A DNA stretch of 64,000 bases from Hormiphora californensis (GCA_020137815.1 CM035359.1:7680882-7744881); one strand, 5' to 3'. Counted from the stretch's first letter, positions 37,944-49,554 are shown. The notes: generated from the letters alone by a model not told the origin. Numbers and translations: made by a program.

Positions 37944-39077
37944 CTGAAATTGGGGTGTAGAATCCACAAGAGCAGTAGGCAGGATTGTCATTGTATTTCT
38001 CCCTTACTTCTCTACTGTCATAGGCAGCCGGATAATCACAATGTATGTCAACCCATTTTTTAACAACACCCCAGATATCAATCCACATCTGAACACATCT
38101 TTCGCCCGGCGCATTAGGTTCATTGGTATTCCACTTAACATAGGTCGTCGGTGTCCCATCAGGCAAGACCCAGCCGTCAATGGGGCTATTCTCCCCTGTC
38201 TTGTCGTACAGACCTATAATATACAGTGAAATCTGTTACTGAATACATGATTAACCTAAATGATTCACCTAGATATATAAGCATGATATGTATGATAAGG
38301 ATTCTATCAAAGACGTTTTCTAGTCTGTCAGGCCAATGCTCTGACCACAGTTCTTGAGAGAATCGAGAATGGGTCAGGCCAATGCTCTGACAGTTTCTAG
38401 TAAAGTTATTCAACAAACCTATCCAGGTGTTAGTGACTTCATAGTGCAACATCTGCCACGCGAGCTGCGTGTTTTCTGCATCGTTCATTACCGTCGGGAG
38501 ACTGCCACCTTTCTCCAAACAGAACTTAGAACACTCCGTCTGTGTGCCCGTCTTTTCGGTGAATAAAGCAAATAGTTTCCTGCCCCCTAAAGATAGTATT
38601 ATGTTTTTAGTGTCGATCTGCTGGATATCATGTCTCGTATTATCTTAGAATTCAGTACGTTACTTCAGGAGTCATGGGACTGCAATTGAGGGGCGCCGGG
38701 GAGGGGGCTCTATACTCACTATTAGGTGTTGAAAGTTCAGTTGCCCTGTTGCAATCTGGTTCTTCTCCACAGCGAACTATCTGCTCCTTCCATTTCCCTC
38801 CACAGAAAAGGATCAGCGTATCACCGGAACTGACCTCGCCTGACCCACTAGGCTCATATGAGAAGGGGATGGAGCTCTGTACGAGTGAACACGTCTCTGA
38901 AATTGTATGTAGAAGCTGGGTGATTATAGATAAAATACATATTACGACGAGTAAACACAGATGGATTATACACACAATTAGTAGTTTTATATTAGTTTGA
39001 AAGAACTAACCCTCTGTACCATCTGCACTGTCGCTTCTTCCAACAATGACCAACAGACCAAGAAGCAGGTATATCAT
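37944..39077 (-). CDS. secreted Sushi-like plus C-type lectin protein (3' end missing)
   Basis: Four exons join in phase: 39011-39077 (ATG at 39077), 38720-38896, 38419-38586 and 37944-38213, giving about 225 residues. The N-terminus MIYLLLGLLVIVG is a signal peptide. Exon 2 has four Cys in a CCP/Sushi-like spacing (residues about 25-80). Exons 3-4 form a C-type lectin domain: ECSKFCLEKGGSLPTV, then a TWIGL strand, and WNTNEPN with the EPN motif usually linked to Ca-dependent mannose-type sugar binding. The following WND position reads WVD, so calcium binding is uncertain. The last exon ends with a donor (TCAG|GTAACG) but no 3' exon is found before the LINE at 37720. The gene either continues beyond the LINE or has lost its end. 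Confidence 0.78.
38325..38393. repeat. dispersed CCAATGCTCTGAC motif pair
   Basis: GTCAGGCCAATGCTCTGAC occurs twice, separated by an ACAGTTCTTGAGAGAATCGAG hairpin-like centre. It lies in the intron between lectin exons 3 and 4. Related copies lie at 39489-39558 and 45766-45790. Confidence 0.6.
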
Positions 39078-39488
39078 TACACTAAGACAGTAGATATACG
39101 GAAAAAGGTAGAGCTAGCTATTATTATAGGCAGTCGACATCGATTATTTGTTTTTCTTCCGCGGAAAGACTAAGAGGGTCGAGCAAGGCAATATGTGCCA
39201 TCATGGGGTATAATAATGGGATCTGCATTCAACAACATTCAGGGTGTACATAGTTGAAAAGACTTTGAAAATATGTTTAACGACTTTTGAGAGAACTGTG
39301 CCAGCTGCATTGGAATTATTGCTCCACCTACCCCCAAACTATCCCAGATCATTATCTTTAATTCTTTAAAGAATTCTGCCAGCTGCATTGGAATAGAAAC
39401 TACAGCTGCCGGGCAGTTGACATCGATAATATTTTTCTTCCGCGGAAAGATTATGGAAAATAATGCCAAAATAATGGCCCGGTAGCTG

Positions 39489-39558
39489 GGCCAATGCTCT
39501 GCCGCGGTTCTCGAAATGAGAGTAGGGCCCTATAGGGCCAGGCCAATTCTCTGAGTCA
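39489..39558. repeat. dispersed CCAATGCTCTG motif, second copy
   Basis: GGGCCAATGCTCTGCCGCGG ... GGCCAGGCCAATTCTCTGAG. Matches the layout of 38325-38393, with two arms around a CGAAATGAG centre. Confidence 0.55.
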
Positions 39559-39603
39559 GAGTCTGAATGATTGGATATCGACAATCGACCACAATCCACA
39601 TAC

Positions 39604-39651
39604 AGTCAGACCCCAATTTGATTCTCAGATGGGGTCGGCGGCGCCAGACAG
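39604..39651. repeat. dispersed GC-rich palindromic motif, copy d
   Basis: GTCAGACCCCAATTTGATTC ... GGGGTCGGCGGCGCCAGAC. In complement it aligns with 28791-28854 and 29532-29586. Confidence 0.6.
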
Positions 39652-40033
39652 CATACAGCTAACTGTGCATTGGTAATTTATCTAGGAGAGATTAGAGGGA
39701 CGGCATACAGCCTGAAAAATCGTTTAGTCATGAATATACCACTATAGAGGTAGTGATAATGAGGTTGGTATGGCAAATAAAATTGTAGGGGGCCGAGGGA
39801 ATGAAAGATATAAACCTCATTTACCGGGCTGGGGGCTGGATTTTGTACGGTAAATTGAGGTTCACGGTAAGTCGAGGTTTGACTATAATTGTAGGCAGGT
39901 GAGGTATAGGTATACTACCAGCTGCTAGGTAGTAGTTCTGATCTTTCCCTATAATCGCCATGCAGTACTGATATTACTGAAGTGTGCACTGTGCAGGTAC
40001 TATAGATTATAGATAGGATGTGTGGTGGTACTT

Positions 40034-40708
40034 GGTGACATTGACACCTAGTGCGTGCGAGATCGAGGTCGCGCAGCGACCGAGATCGAGCTCGCACATA
40101 GGTGTCCGCTCCGCCCCCTAAAAAAGGGTCTTGTCTTTCAAGCCAAATTGCACGTGATCCACTGGACCGATTTGCATACGGTTTGTCGCAAAAGACTACA
40201 AATTGGTCCTAGTTTACTGGAAAATACCCGAGAAGTTTGTCTGTCAACAGGAAGTGTGTCAAAATTGACACTGAAGTCAAATCTATAATATGGCTTCCGA
40301 GCCTTTTTGCACCACTCCCAGACGGTGTAGAATGAATCTGAGGGTATCAGAAGATAGGTTGAACTCTTGTGAGTACTGGAAAATACCCGGCATTAATAGC
40401 TGATGCTAATTGCATCAACATATCTCCCAATATCTACTAAATCGCATGGGCGTAGTGCAGAAACTCTCGGAAGCCAGATTATAGGTTTGACTTCAGTGTC
40501 AATTTTGACCCACTTCCTGTTGACAGACAAACTTCTCAGGTATTTTCCAGTATATTAGGATCATTTGTAGTCTTTTGCGACAAACCGGATGCGAATCGGT
40601 CCAGTGGATCGCGTGCAACATCCCTTGAAAGAAACGACCCTTTTTGAGGCGGAGCAGACACCTGTGTGTGAGCTCAATCTTGGTCGCGCACGGTGTCTAT
40701 GTCACCAA
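40034..40708. mobile_element. 0.7-kb palindromic element
   Basis: Inverted arms of roughly 300 bp around a centre near 40370. The outer ends are TTGGTGACATTGACACC and TTGGTGACATAGACACC (complement). Arms share TTGACAGACAAACTTCTC and GGCGGAGC segments and differ at about 10% of positions, so it is older than the larger palindromes. No coding. Confidence 0.85.
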
Positions 40709-40723
40709 TGGTGGTACTACTAT

Positions 40724-40758
40724 GTTTCTAGCTCCTACTGCTGGTAGGAGCTAGAAAC
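40724..40758. other. perfect 15-bp stem hairpin
   Basis: GTTTCTAGCTCCTAC, loop TGCTG, then the exact complement. Lies directly beside the 0.7-kb palindrome. Function unknown. Confidence 0.85.
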
Positions 40759-41010
40759 ACGTGAGAGATGTCATTGTTATCAGATGTTACGACATAGTAA
40801 TTTAGTACTACAGCTGTAATTATACTGACATCTCTCGTGAGCAACAAAAGGGGGGACGTCAAATGATTGAGCAAGAGTCAGCTAGTAGGGGAGTTCGCTG
40901 CCATGATAACTATAGAGCTGGCGTCAAAACAATGAATTAGCTTGCACAACTGTTCTTTGTGTCAATGATAGCATCTATAGGCGCCGCGAGCAGACACTGA
41001 CAGCTGGGTA

Positions 41011-42392
41011 GGGGAGATTCGCCTCAAATGGGATACTTGGTCAAATGGGATATTGGGCTCCAGGGATTACTGTGGGATGTGCGTGATTTTCTGACATAGG
41101 ATGCTGTTCTGATATAATCTTACACCATTCTTATAACGTTCAACAACTCATCTGAGAATTACAGTTCAAATAACACAGGGGTCCCCTTTGAAAAAAACGC
41201 AACTAGAAAGTTCAATCGAGCTCAGCTCGCTTTCTTATCTTTGTTTTGACTTGTATGCTAGATTTGCCCGATCAATAGGTTAGTTTAAACAATTTTCATT
41301 CCACTCCTGCTATGAATTTAGTGATAAATAACTATCTCATGACTTGATAACTTGATTTTACTTCATGCCTTGTTTTTGTTTAATGGGATGGTTTGCTGTT
41401 TGGCCAAATGGGGTATCCCATTCGACCAAATTTTTGGTATCTCATTTGACCAAAAATTTACTTTTCTTTAATTAGATTCGTAATGACAGCGATTTCACGT
41501 CTCAAAAAACTCGGAAAACCACTAGACAAAGCTGGGACACTGTCAGTATGAGGAAGGCCATCAAAGCTGTCAAGACAGGGGAATGTGGGTACCTTATGGC
41601 CTCGAAATTGTTCAACGTGCCCAAGAGCACCCTCGAACGGAGAGTGAAAGGGAAGAATAAGTTTGCAGAGGGTGCCTTGAAGATTCTGGGGAGCGGAACT
41701 ACCATTTTGTCTGCAGATCTGGAACAGTGGAACAGCAGTTGTGTGATCACATCCTGCTACTGGAGGCGCATTTATTTTTTGACGATAACGGACATCCGTC
41801 GACTGGCCTACGAGCTCGCAGAGCGACATAATATCAAGCACAAGTGAAAGTGGTTGACCTTGATGACGTCGTTCTAGTGTAGGGAAAACCAGCTGTGGCC
41901 CCCAAGACTAGCAATCGGTTGTCGTCTTAGCTACTGTTTGAAGACCCGCGGCTCCAATCTTTCCAGCCGATTTACTAGCTAGTAGCTTCTAATGTCTGCC
42001 AGACTCTATGTATAGATACGAATCATAACGTATCCCCTTGCATTTTTCTCTGACATCTCTAATGTCTGTTTATGATGATTTGCATCTGTCGTAGTAGTGT
42101 AAAACTTCATTTAGGTCAAATGGGATACCATTTTTTGGCCCAAATGGGATATCCCATATTACCAAAAAGTACTATCCCATTTTACCACATTTTATTTCGG
42201 CTGTAAAATTTGCACCCCAAATGGGATATCACGATATTCACGCATCAGAGCATATCGGGCACATAAAACCATATTGGGGATATATATTGGGGCAAAACAG
42301 CATCCTGGGTTGTTAATCAGAAGGGATGAGTGTAATAACGTATGAGGTGTAGTCAAAAATATAATGGTATCCCATTATACGCTAATCTCCCC
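41011..42392 (+). mobile_element. pogo-like DNA transposon, non-autonomous
   Basis: Bounded by GGGGAGATT and its complement AATCTCCCC with TA on both sides (41009-41010, 42393-42394), as in Tc1/mariner/pogo elements. It holds a truncated transposase DNA-binding domain (41488-41847) and many copies of AAATGGGATA in both orientations within about 400 bp of each end. The DDE catalytic domain is absent. Confidence 0.82.
41488..41847 (+). pseudogene. truncated pogo/Tigger-type transposase, HTH_psq domain
   Basis: An open segment with SWDTVSMRKAIKAVKTGE and then ASKLFNVPKSTLERRVKGK matches the Pipsqueak helix-turn-helix typical of the N-terminus of pogo/Tigger transposases (WS.E.M..AI.AV..G ... 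VP.STL..R). It continues for about 60 residues and stops at 41845-41847, long before a DDE domain could be completed. No confident start codon; ATG 41548 is inside the domain. It may bind the element's subterminal repeats but cannot transpose DNA. Confidence 0.75.
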
Positions 42393-42678
42393 TACTGGAC
42401 CGATGGACCGATCAAATATGACTCTCTTCCATATCTAATTACCTCAAAGTAAATAAAATGAAGCAGCTTGGCTATCCAGCTATCGGGAGAATCACTACAT
42501 TATAGTCTCCTCCCTACATATGGTGTCTATAGTGGACAGAGTGTTGACGTGGCTCCGTGGATGCAGTGAGATTCTCAGTGAGAAGGGCCAGCAATTTGAT
42601 TTGAGGGCGAGGCAGTTAACATCAACTGCAGATTGGATGTTCACTATTTTTCTCTATCTATCTATCTCTCTGTATTAT
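42393..42678. other. spacer before the 34-bp satellite
   Basis: No gene recognised. A short CTAT repeat lies at 42650-42665. Confidence 0.4.
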
Positions 42679-44990
42679 TAAGAAACTTTCCCACTTTGGT
42701 TCACCTAATGTATAAGAAAACTTCCCACTTTGACCCACCTAATTTCTAAGAAACTTTCCCACTTTGACCCAACTAATCTCTAAGAAACTTTCCCACTTTG
42801 ACCCAACTAATCTCTAAGAAACTTTCCCACTTTGACCCGCCTTATCTCTAAGAAACTTTCCCACTTTGGCCCAACTGCAACTTATCTATAAGAAACTTTC
42901 CCACTTTGACCCAACTTATCTCTAAGAAACTCTCCCACTTTGATCCAACTTATCTCTAAGAAACTTTCCCACTTTGACCCAACTTATCTCTAAGAAACTT
43001 TCCCACTTTGACCCAACTTATCTCTAAGAAACTTTCCCACTTTGACCTAACTAATCTCTAAGAAACTCTCCCACTTTGACCCAACTTAACTCTAAGAAAC
43101 TTTCCCCATTTGACCCAACTTATCTCTAAGAAACTTTCCCACTTTGACCCAACTTATCTCTAAGAAACTTTTCCACTTTGACCCAACTTATCTCTAAGAA
43201 ACTTTCCAACTTTGACCCAACTTATCTCTAAGAAACTCTCCCACTTTGACCCAACTTATCTCTAAGAAACTTTCCCACTTTGACCAAACTTATCTCTAAG
43301 AAACTTCCCCACTTTGACCCAACTTATCTCTAAGAAACTTTCCCACTTTGACCCAACTTATCTCTAAGAAACTTTCCCACTTTGACACAACTTATCTCTA
43401 AGAAACTTTCCCACTTTGACCCAACTTATCTCTAAGAAACTTTCCCACTTTGACCCAACTTATCTCTAAGAAACTTTCCCACTTTGACCCAACTTATCTC
43501 TAAGAAACTTTCCCACTTTGACCAAACTTATCTCTAAGAAACTTTCCCACTTTGACCCAACTTATCTCTAAGAAATTTTCCCACTTTGACCCAATTTATC
43601 TCTAAGAAACTTTCCCACTTTGACCCAACTTATCTCTAAGAAACTTTCCCCATTTGACCCAACTTATCTCTAAGAAACTTTCCCACTTTGACCCAACTTA
43701 TCTCTAAGAAACTTTTCCACTTTGACCCAAGTTATCTCTAAGAAACTTTCCCACTTTGACCCAACTTATCTCTAAGAAACTCTCCCACTTTGACCCAACT
43801 TCTCTCTAAAAAACTTTCCCACTTAGACCCAACTTATCTCTAAGAAACTTTCCCACTTTGGTTCACCTAATGTATAAGAAAACTTCCCACTTTGACCCAC
43901 CTAATTTCTAAGAAACTTTCCCACTTTGACCCAACTAATCTCTAAGAAACTTTCCCACTTTGACCCAACTAATCTCTAAGAAACTTTCCCACTTTGACCC
44001 GCCTTATCTCTAAGAAACTTTCCCACTTTGGCCCAACTTATCTCTAAGAAACTTTCCCACTTTGACCCAACTTATCTCTAAGAAACTCTCCCACTTTGAT
44101 CCAACTTATCTCTAAGAAACTTTCCCACTTTGACCCAAATTATCTCTAAGAAACTTTCCCACTTTGACCCAACTTATCTCTAAGAAACTTTCCCACTTTG
44201 ATCCAACTTATCTCTAAGAAACTTTCCCACTTTGACCCAACTTATCTCTAAGAAACTTTCCCACTTTGACCCAACTTATCTCTAAGAAACTTTCCCACTT
44301 TGACCCAACTTATCTCTAAGAAACTTTCCCACTTTGACCCAACTTATCTCTAAGAAACTTTCCCACTTTGACCCAACTTATCGTTAAGAAACTTTCCCAC
44401 TTTGACCCAACTTATCTCTAAGAAACTTTCCCACTTTGACCCAACTCATCTCTAAGAAACTTTCCCACTTTGACCCAACTTATCTCTAAGAAAGTTTCCC
44501 CATTTGACCCAACTTATCTCTAAGAAACTCTCCCACTTTGACCCAACTTATCTCTAAGAAACTTCCCCACTTTGACCCAACTTATCTCTAAGAAACTTTC
44601 CCACTTTGACCCAACTTATCTCTAAGAAACTTTCCCACTTTGACCCAACTTATCTCTAAGAAACTTTCCCACTTTGACCCAACTTATTTCTAAGAAACTT
44701 TCCCACTTTGACCCAACTTATCTCTAAGAAACTTTCCCACTTTGACCCAACTTATCTCTAAGAAACTTTCCCACTTTGACCCAACTTATCTGTAAGAAAC
44801 TTTCCCACTTTGACCCACCTAATCTCTAATATATATAAGAAACTTTGCCACTTAAATCCACCTTATCTCTAAGAAACATTCCCACTTTCAATTTTGACCC
44901 ACCTAATCTCAGAAACTTTTCCACTTAACCCTCCTAATCTCTAAGAAACACTCCCACTTTGACCCACCAAATCTCTTACAGTGTTAAGTT
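42679..44990. repeat. 34-bp satellite array, about 68 units
   Basis: Units of TAAGAAACTTTCCCACTTTG followed by ACCCAACTTATCTC repeat over 2.3 kb. The first units (42698 on: GGTTCACCTAATGTATAAG and following variants) reappear in the same order from 43860, 1162 bp later. So the array grew by at least one large internal duplication of about 34 units. No unique spacers, therefore not CRISPR. No open frame. Confidence 0.95.
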
Positions 44991-45336
44991 TTCTAGAAAA
45001 CGGTAGCAGTAGAGAGATAATTCTTGCAGCATTAAATCAAGAAAAAAAAGTGAAGCAGTAGCAAGAAAAACCTCAGGTTTTTCTAAACATAAAAATAGCG
45101 GCTCTCACATATATCGTAGAATAAAAAACTCTCGAGTCAGGTCTTCGTATTGCTATCACCTACTACCAAAAAAAAATCAGCTCCGTACATCGCACGGTTT
45201 TCTCAGTACGGCCCCATAAAATGCGCATAAATTGACACATAAAATTCAGCCGAAACACTCGTAGACAATGATGTATTCCAATGCGCGGCGCGCCTCTCAC
45301 CCAAACTGAGCATGCGTACACCCTACTTACACGGTC

Positions 45337-45503
45337 GCTTGTAGTGGGGAAACGGTAATGGAAAACGGAGATACAGTAAGACGACACGCAACCGTGGCCA
45401 ATCAGGGCGCTAGTACGTGCTGAACACATGCACTTTATGCCGCGTGTTATGCAATGTGCGCGTCTTATTACTGTATTTCCAATATGGTAATACGACTACA
45501 AGC
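45337..45503. mobile_element. MITE with GCTTGTAGT ends, copy 1
   Basis: Inverted ends GCTTGTAGTGGGGAAACGGT and a diverged complement ending GACTACAAGC; about 167 bp; non-coding. Same family as 45891-46068. Confidence 0.65.
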
Positions 45504-45890
45504 AGCACTGTATCTCTCTCCCTGTGACAACAATCTACATGTGGAGGATCACATCACACACAGTGCCTGGTGGCTAGTATGTGAGATCTGATCCTGGGTA
45601 AGGTGATGTGATCTGATTGATGACGGGAATTTTTAGAACTCTCAAGCAACATGCATCAGGGGGATCAAGTTTTATAGTAAGATATTGGCGAAACATATTA
45701 AAGATGTGTGATAGTTCCGAATTTCCCTCGGTTCTATAATATAATCGCTCAGCAGAGATCTGTCAGCAGTCAGTCCAATGCTCTGATAGGCAGAGATAGC
45801 GCATAGATAGCGCATAGCTTAATTGCACGATTCAAGATCCTAGCGACTAATAATTTCAGCTGAACCTAAAGTTGAACCAATAACAGTGCC

Positions 45891-46068
45891 GCTTGTAGTG
45901 GGAATACGGTGTCTGAATAATACGGTATTTGACCATTACGGTTTCTGAAATACATATGTATTTGAAATACATATATATTTCGGTGTCACGTGTTGTCAAT
46001 CTAGCGCTCTGATTGGTCCGTTTTTCACTGATACCGTGTTGAACCGATACTGTATTCTCACTACAAGC
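45891..46068. mobile_element. MITE with GCTTGTAGT ends, copy 2
   Basis: Inverted ends GCTTGTAGTGGGAATACGGT and the complement of GCTTGTAGTGAGAATACAGT; about 178 bp with several TACGGT motifs. Flanks: GTGCC before, ACCCA after; no clear target duplication. Confidence 0.7.
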
Positions 46069-46392
46069 ACCCATGTAAGCGTGCAGTTTTGTTTTTGCGG
46101 ACCTATAGCGAGCAAGGATCTGAAGCAGCTAGAAGTTTTGTTGGCATGCTTTATGATGTAGATGAACTGCACCGGAACTGTGCAGTTCCAAGCTGTAGGG
46201 AGTGCTAAACAAAGGAAAGATCATGAGTTTTAATGAGTAGCGGAGAATAGAAACTTGCAGACAGCCCTTTACTTATTCAATGGTAATCGCCTAATTAGAC
46301 ACTGACAGTGACACTGACTGCAAGACAGTATTCTCTACCAGTAAGAGACTCCTAGGATATCCTAGGATATCGTGTTTTGACCTGTCTCCCAA

Positions 46393-49000
46393 TTAGTCCT
46401 AGGCATTTGCGTAAGAAAGTGCCCGTTTCAGGAATTTTAAGATAACCATGCGAGACCTTCACTAAAAGTATGCTATAGGTCCCTAGAATCACCAAAAAAA
46501 GTTTACCACTTAAACTTCCCCAGAACATCTCTCAATTTGGCGTTAATTGGGTCTAATTGGCTAATAATGAATTCAAAATTCAAAATCGTCGTAGAAGGTC
46601 GTAATTGGTCGCAATCGTTCAGAAATATTATTCTAATCATCTTTAAATCATGATAGTGACCCAATTATGTAAAATTGGTGCCTAATTTGGCGTTAATTGG
46701 GTCAAATTGGGTCTAAATTGGGTAAAAATTCAAAATCGTTGTAGACGGTCGTGGTTGGTCACAATCGTTCAGAAATATCATTCTTATCACCTTTAAACAT
46801 ATTAGTGACTCAGCTCTGCCAAATTGGTGCGTAATTGGCCCTAATTGGGCCTAATTGGCTAAAAGTTAAGCTTTTTTATGTTAGAAAAAGAATGTCGATT
46901 TTCGCCCTGATTGGGGAAACAATTTGGAACATCAAAATTCCTTCACCAACGTGTCCCTAAGAGTCTTCTGGAACAACTGTGAGCTTTGTTACATGCGGGT
47001 TGAGGGGCAACATGGTCATTTCCGGGTGTGTGTGCCACCTGTAACTTCAGGCAGAGCCCAATATTGTAAATAATTTTAGAATTGGAGTAGAGATTAAATT
47101 CAGGATACTAAAGTATGTAGCGTCCTCACATTAGTGGGGGTAGACAGTACTAGTCTACACTGTCTACTAGACACCCATGAAAAGTTCCTATCTCATTTGG
47201 TTAATTAGATAATTAGATAATTAGATATATGCATATCCGTGTTTCAGCTATTATATGGCTTAAAAAGTTCATATTATGACCGAACATGTTATGTGGCTTA
47301 GATCAGACCTGTGAATAATCCTGAGGCCCTGCTTGATACCCCTCATGCCCTGCTAGATACCTTCCAGATGTAGCTAGATACCGGAGATACCCCTAGAACC
47401 CCCTAAATACCCCTATAACCCTAGATAGGTACCTCTTAGACCCTGCTATAATAATATTGCCCGGACTATTAGACCCATAGAACTGTAAACGGTGTAGAGG
47501 CACTGGGGTAACAGGGGTACCTCTCATGTCCCACACTTCTAGCTTCCTATCACCCTCATAGACACCCCTCAGAGATCCTAGATACCCTCGAAATAATCTA
47601 CCTAGTAAGGTTTGAGGGGTCTATGGGGTATCTAATCTGGTCTGAGGAATTTTGAGAGATATCTACAACAAGGGTCTAAGACTTGAGAGGTATCTAGAAG
47701 GGTCTAATGGGTGTCTAGTAGAGTCTGAGGGGTATCTAGTACGCTATGATGGGCGTCTAGAATGGTCTGAAGGGCATCTAGTGGAGTCTAAGGGGTATCT
47801 AGCAAGATCTGACTGCAGTGATATCTAGCAGGGTCTAAGGTGTGTCTAGAACTATAATATGGGTATCTAGGATGCTCAGAGGGGTATCTAGAAGGGTCTC
47901 ACCTCTTATTTCTTAAAGGGGCATCTAATGGGGTCTGAGGGGTACTTAGTAGAATCTCAGGGGCATCTTGTAGACTCTGAGGGGTATCTGGTGGGGTCTG
48001 AGGGGTTCCTAGTAGAGTTATAGGGGTATTTAGGGGGTTCTAGGGGTATCTCCGGCATCTAGCTACATCTGGAAGGTATTTAGCAGGGCATGAGGGGTAT
48101 CAAGCAGGGCCTCAGGATTATTCACAGGTCTGATCTAAGCCACATAACATGTTCGGTCATAGTATGAACTTTTTAAGCCATATAATAGCTGAAACACGGA
48201 TATGCATACATATAATTATCTAATTATCTAATTAACCAAATGAGATAGAAACTTTTCATGGGTGTCTACCCCCACTAATGCGAGGACGCTACATACTTCA
48301 GTATCCTGAATTTAATCTCTACTCCAATTCTAAAATTATTTACAATATTGGGCGCTGTCTGAAGTTACAGGTGGCACACATACCCGGAAATGTGCATGTT
48401 GCCCCTCAACCCGCAAGTAACAAAGCTCAGAGGTGTTCCAGAAGACCCTTAGGGACACGTTGGTGAAGGAATTTTGATGTTCCCCAAATTGTTTTCCCAA
48501 TCAGGGCGAAAATCGACATTCTTTTTCTAACATAAAAAAGCTTAACTTTTAGCCAATTAGGCCCAATTACGCACCAATTTGGCAGAGCTGAGTCACTAAT
48601 ATGTTTTAAAGGTGATAAGAATGATATTTCTGAACGATTGTGACCAACCACGACCGTCTACAACGATTTTGAATTTTTGCCCAATTTAGACCCAATTTGA
48701 CCCAATTAACGCCAAATTAGGCACCAATTTTACATAATTGGGTCACTATCATGATTTAAAGATGATTAGAATAATATTTCTGAACGATTGCGACCAATTA
48801 CGACCTTCTACGACGATTTTGAATTTTGAATTCATTATTAGCCAATTAGACCCAATTAACGCCAAATTGAGAGATGTTCTGGGGAAGTTTAAGTGGTAAA
48901 CTTTTTTTTGGTGATTCTAGGGACCTATAGCATACTTTTAGTGAAGGTCTCGCATGGTTATCTAAAAATTCCTGTATTTGACTCAAATGCCTAGGACTAA
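46393..49000. mobile_element. 2.6-kb palindromic (foldback) element
   Basis: Ends TTAGTCCTAGG and CCTAGGACTAA. The left arm (46393 to about 47450) is repeated in inverted order on the right (about 47950 to 49000), including GAGAGATGTTCTGGGGAAG and the AATTGGGTC-rich tracts. The arms differ mainly near the outer 40 bp. A repeat-rich core of 0.5 kb separates them. TA lies at both ends. No transposase frame seen. Confidence 0.9.
47580..48050. repeat. degenerate GGGGTATCTAG repeat core
   Basis: The centre of the 2.6-kb palindrome consists of irregular 20-28-bp repeats built on GGGGTATCTAGTAGGGTCTGA. The same motif in complement fills the inner part of the left arm (47330-47600). Confidence 0.75.
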
Positions 49001-49202
49001 ATACCATCGGAACTTCATTATGGTGCACCCTACATCACGGAACACTGCTCGGCGGCTTGTTAACATCGCCAACTATTCTCATTTCTCGTCCGCCGCTCCG
49101 TTGGCAGCGCTACGTATAACAATTAACAGGAGATTGCGCGACGTTCCCAAGCCGCTCCGTGATCTGAGATTTCAAATTTCAGGTCAGAATTGGGCGTAGG
49201 GT

Positions 49203-49241
49203 GTCTGGCGTCGCTCAAATCGGGTCGGCGCTGCCAGACAG
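49203..49241. repeat. dispersed GC-rich palindromic motif, copy e
   Basis: TCTGGCGTCGCTCAAATCGG then GTCGGCGCTGCCAGACA. A shorter member of the family seen at 28791, 29532 and 39604. Confidence 0.5.
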
Positions 49242-49554
49242 GGCGTGGAGTGGTCCAAAGTCCACAATTAATTTCCCTTACCTTCCTTTCCGTCCAACAA
49301 ATTCGAAACAAGGAGTTTTATAACATTGTTATTGTTATTAACAACAACAAATGTTCTTGTCTACAAAGAGTTTTATAACAACAACAAATGTTCTTGTCTA
49401 CAATTCACAGCTCTCAGATATAGAAACAAGACTCACTACAATCAATAACTCTTCTCTCTCAGTCTCTCACCGTCTCAAATTCTCTTTCACTATCACAGGA
49501 ATGAAAAAATGAAAACAATCTATACACAAATTGCGCTATTTACACATTCAGTTT

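Larger units (their letters stand above)
39078..40033. other. intergenic stretch
   Basis: No gene recognised. It contains two dispersed repeats (39489-39558 and 39604-39651) and a direct repeat of TTTTTCTTCCGCGGAAAGA at 39149 and 39430. Confidence 0.5.
44991..46392. other. intergenic stretch with two MITEs
   Basis: No gene recognised. Two short inverted-repeat elements (45337-45503, 45891-46068) and one copy of the CCAATGCTCTGA motif at 45766-45790. Confidence 0.5.

Noticed and set aside
42679-44990. CRISPR array
   Set aside because: Units are contiguous with no unique spacers, and the surrounding genes are eukaryotic.
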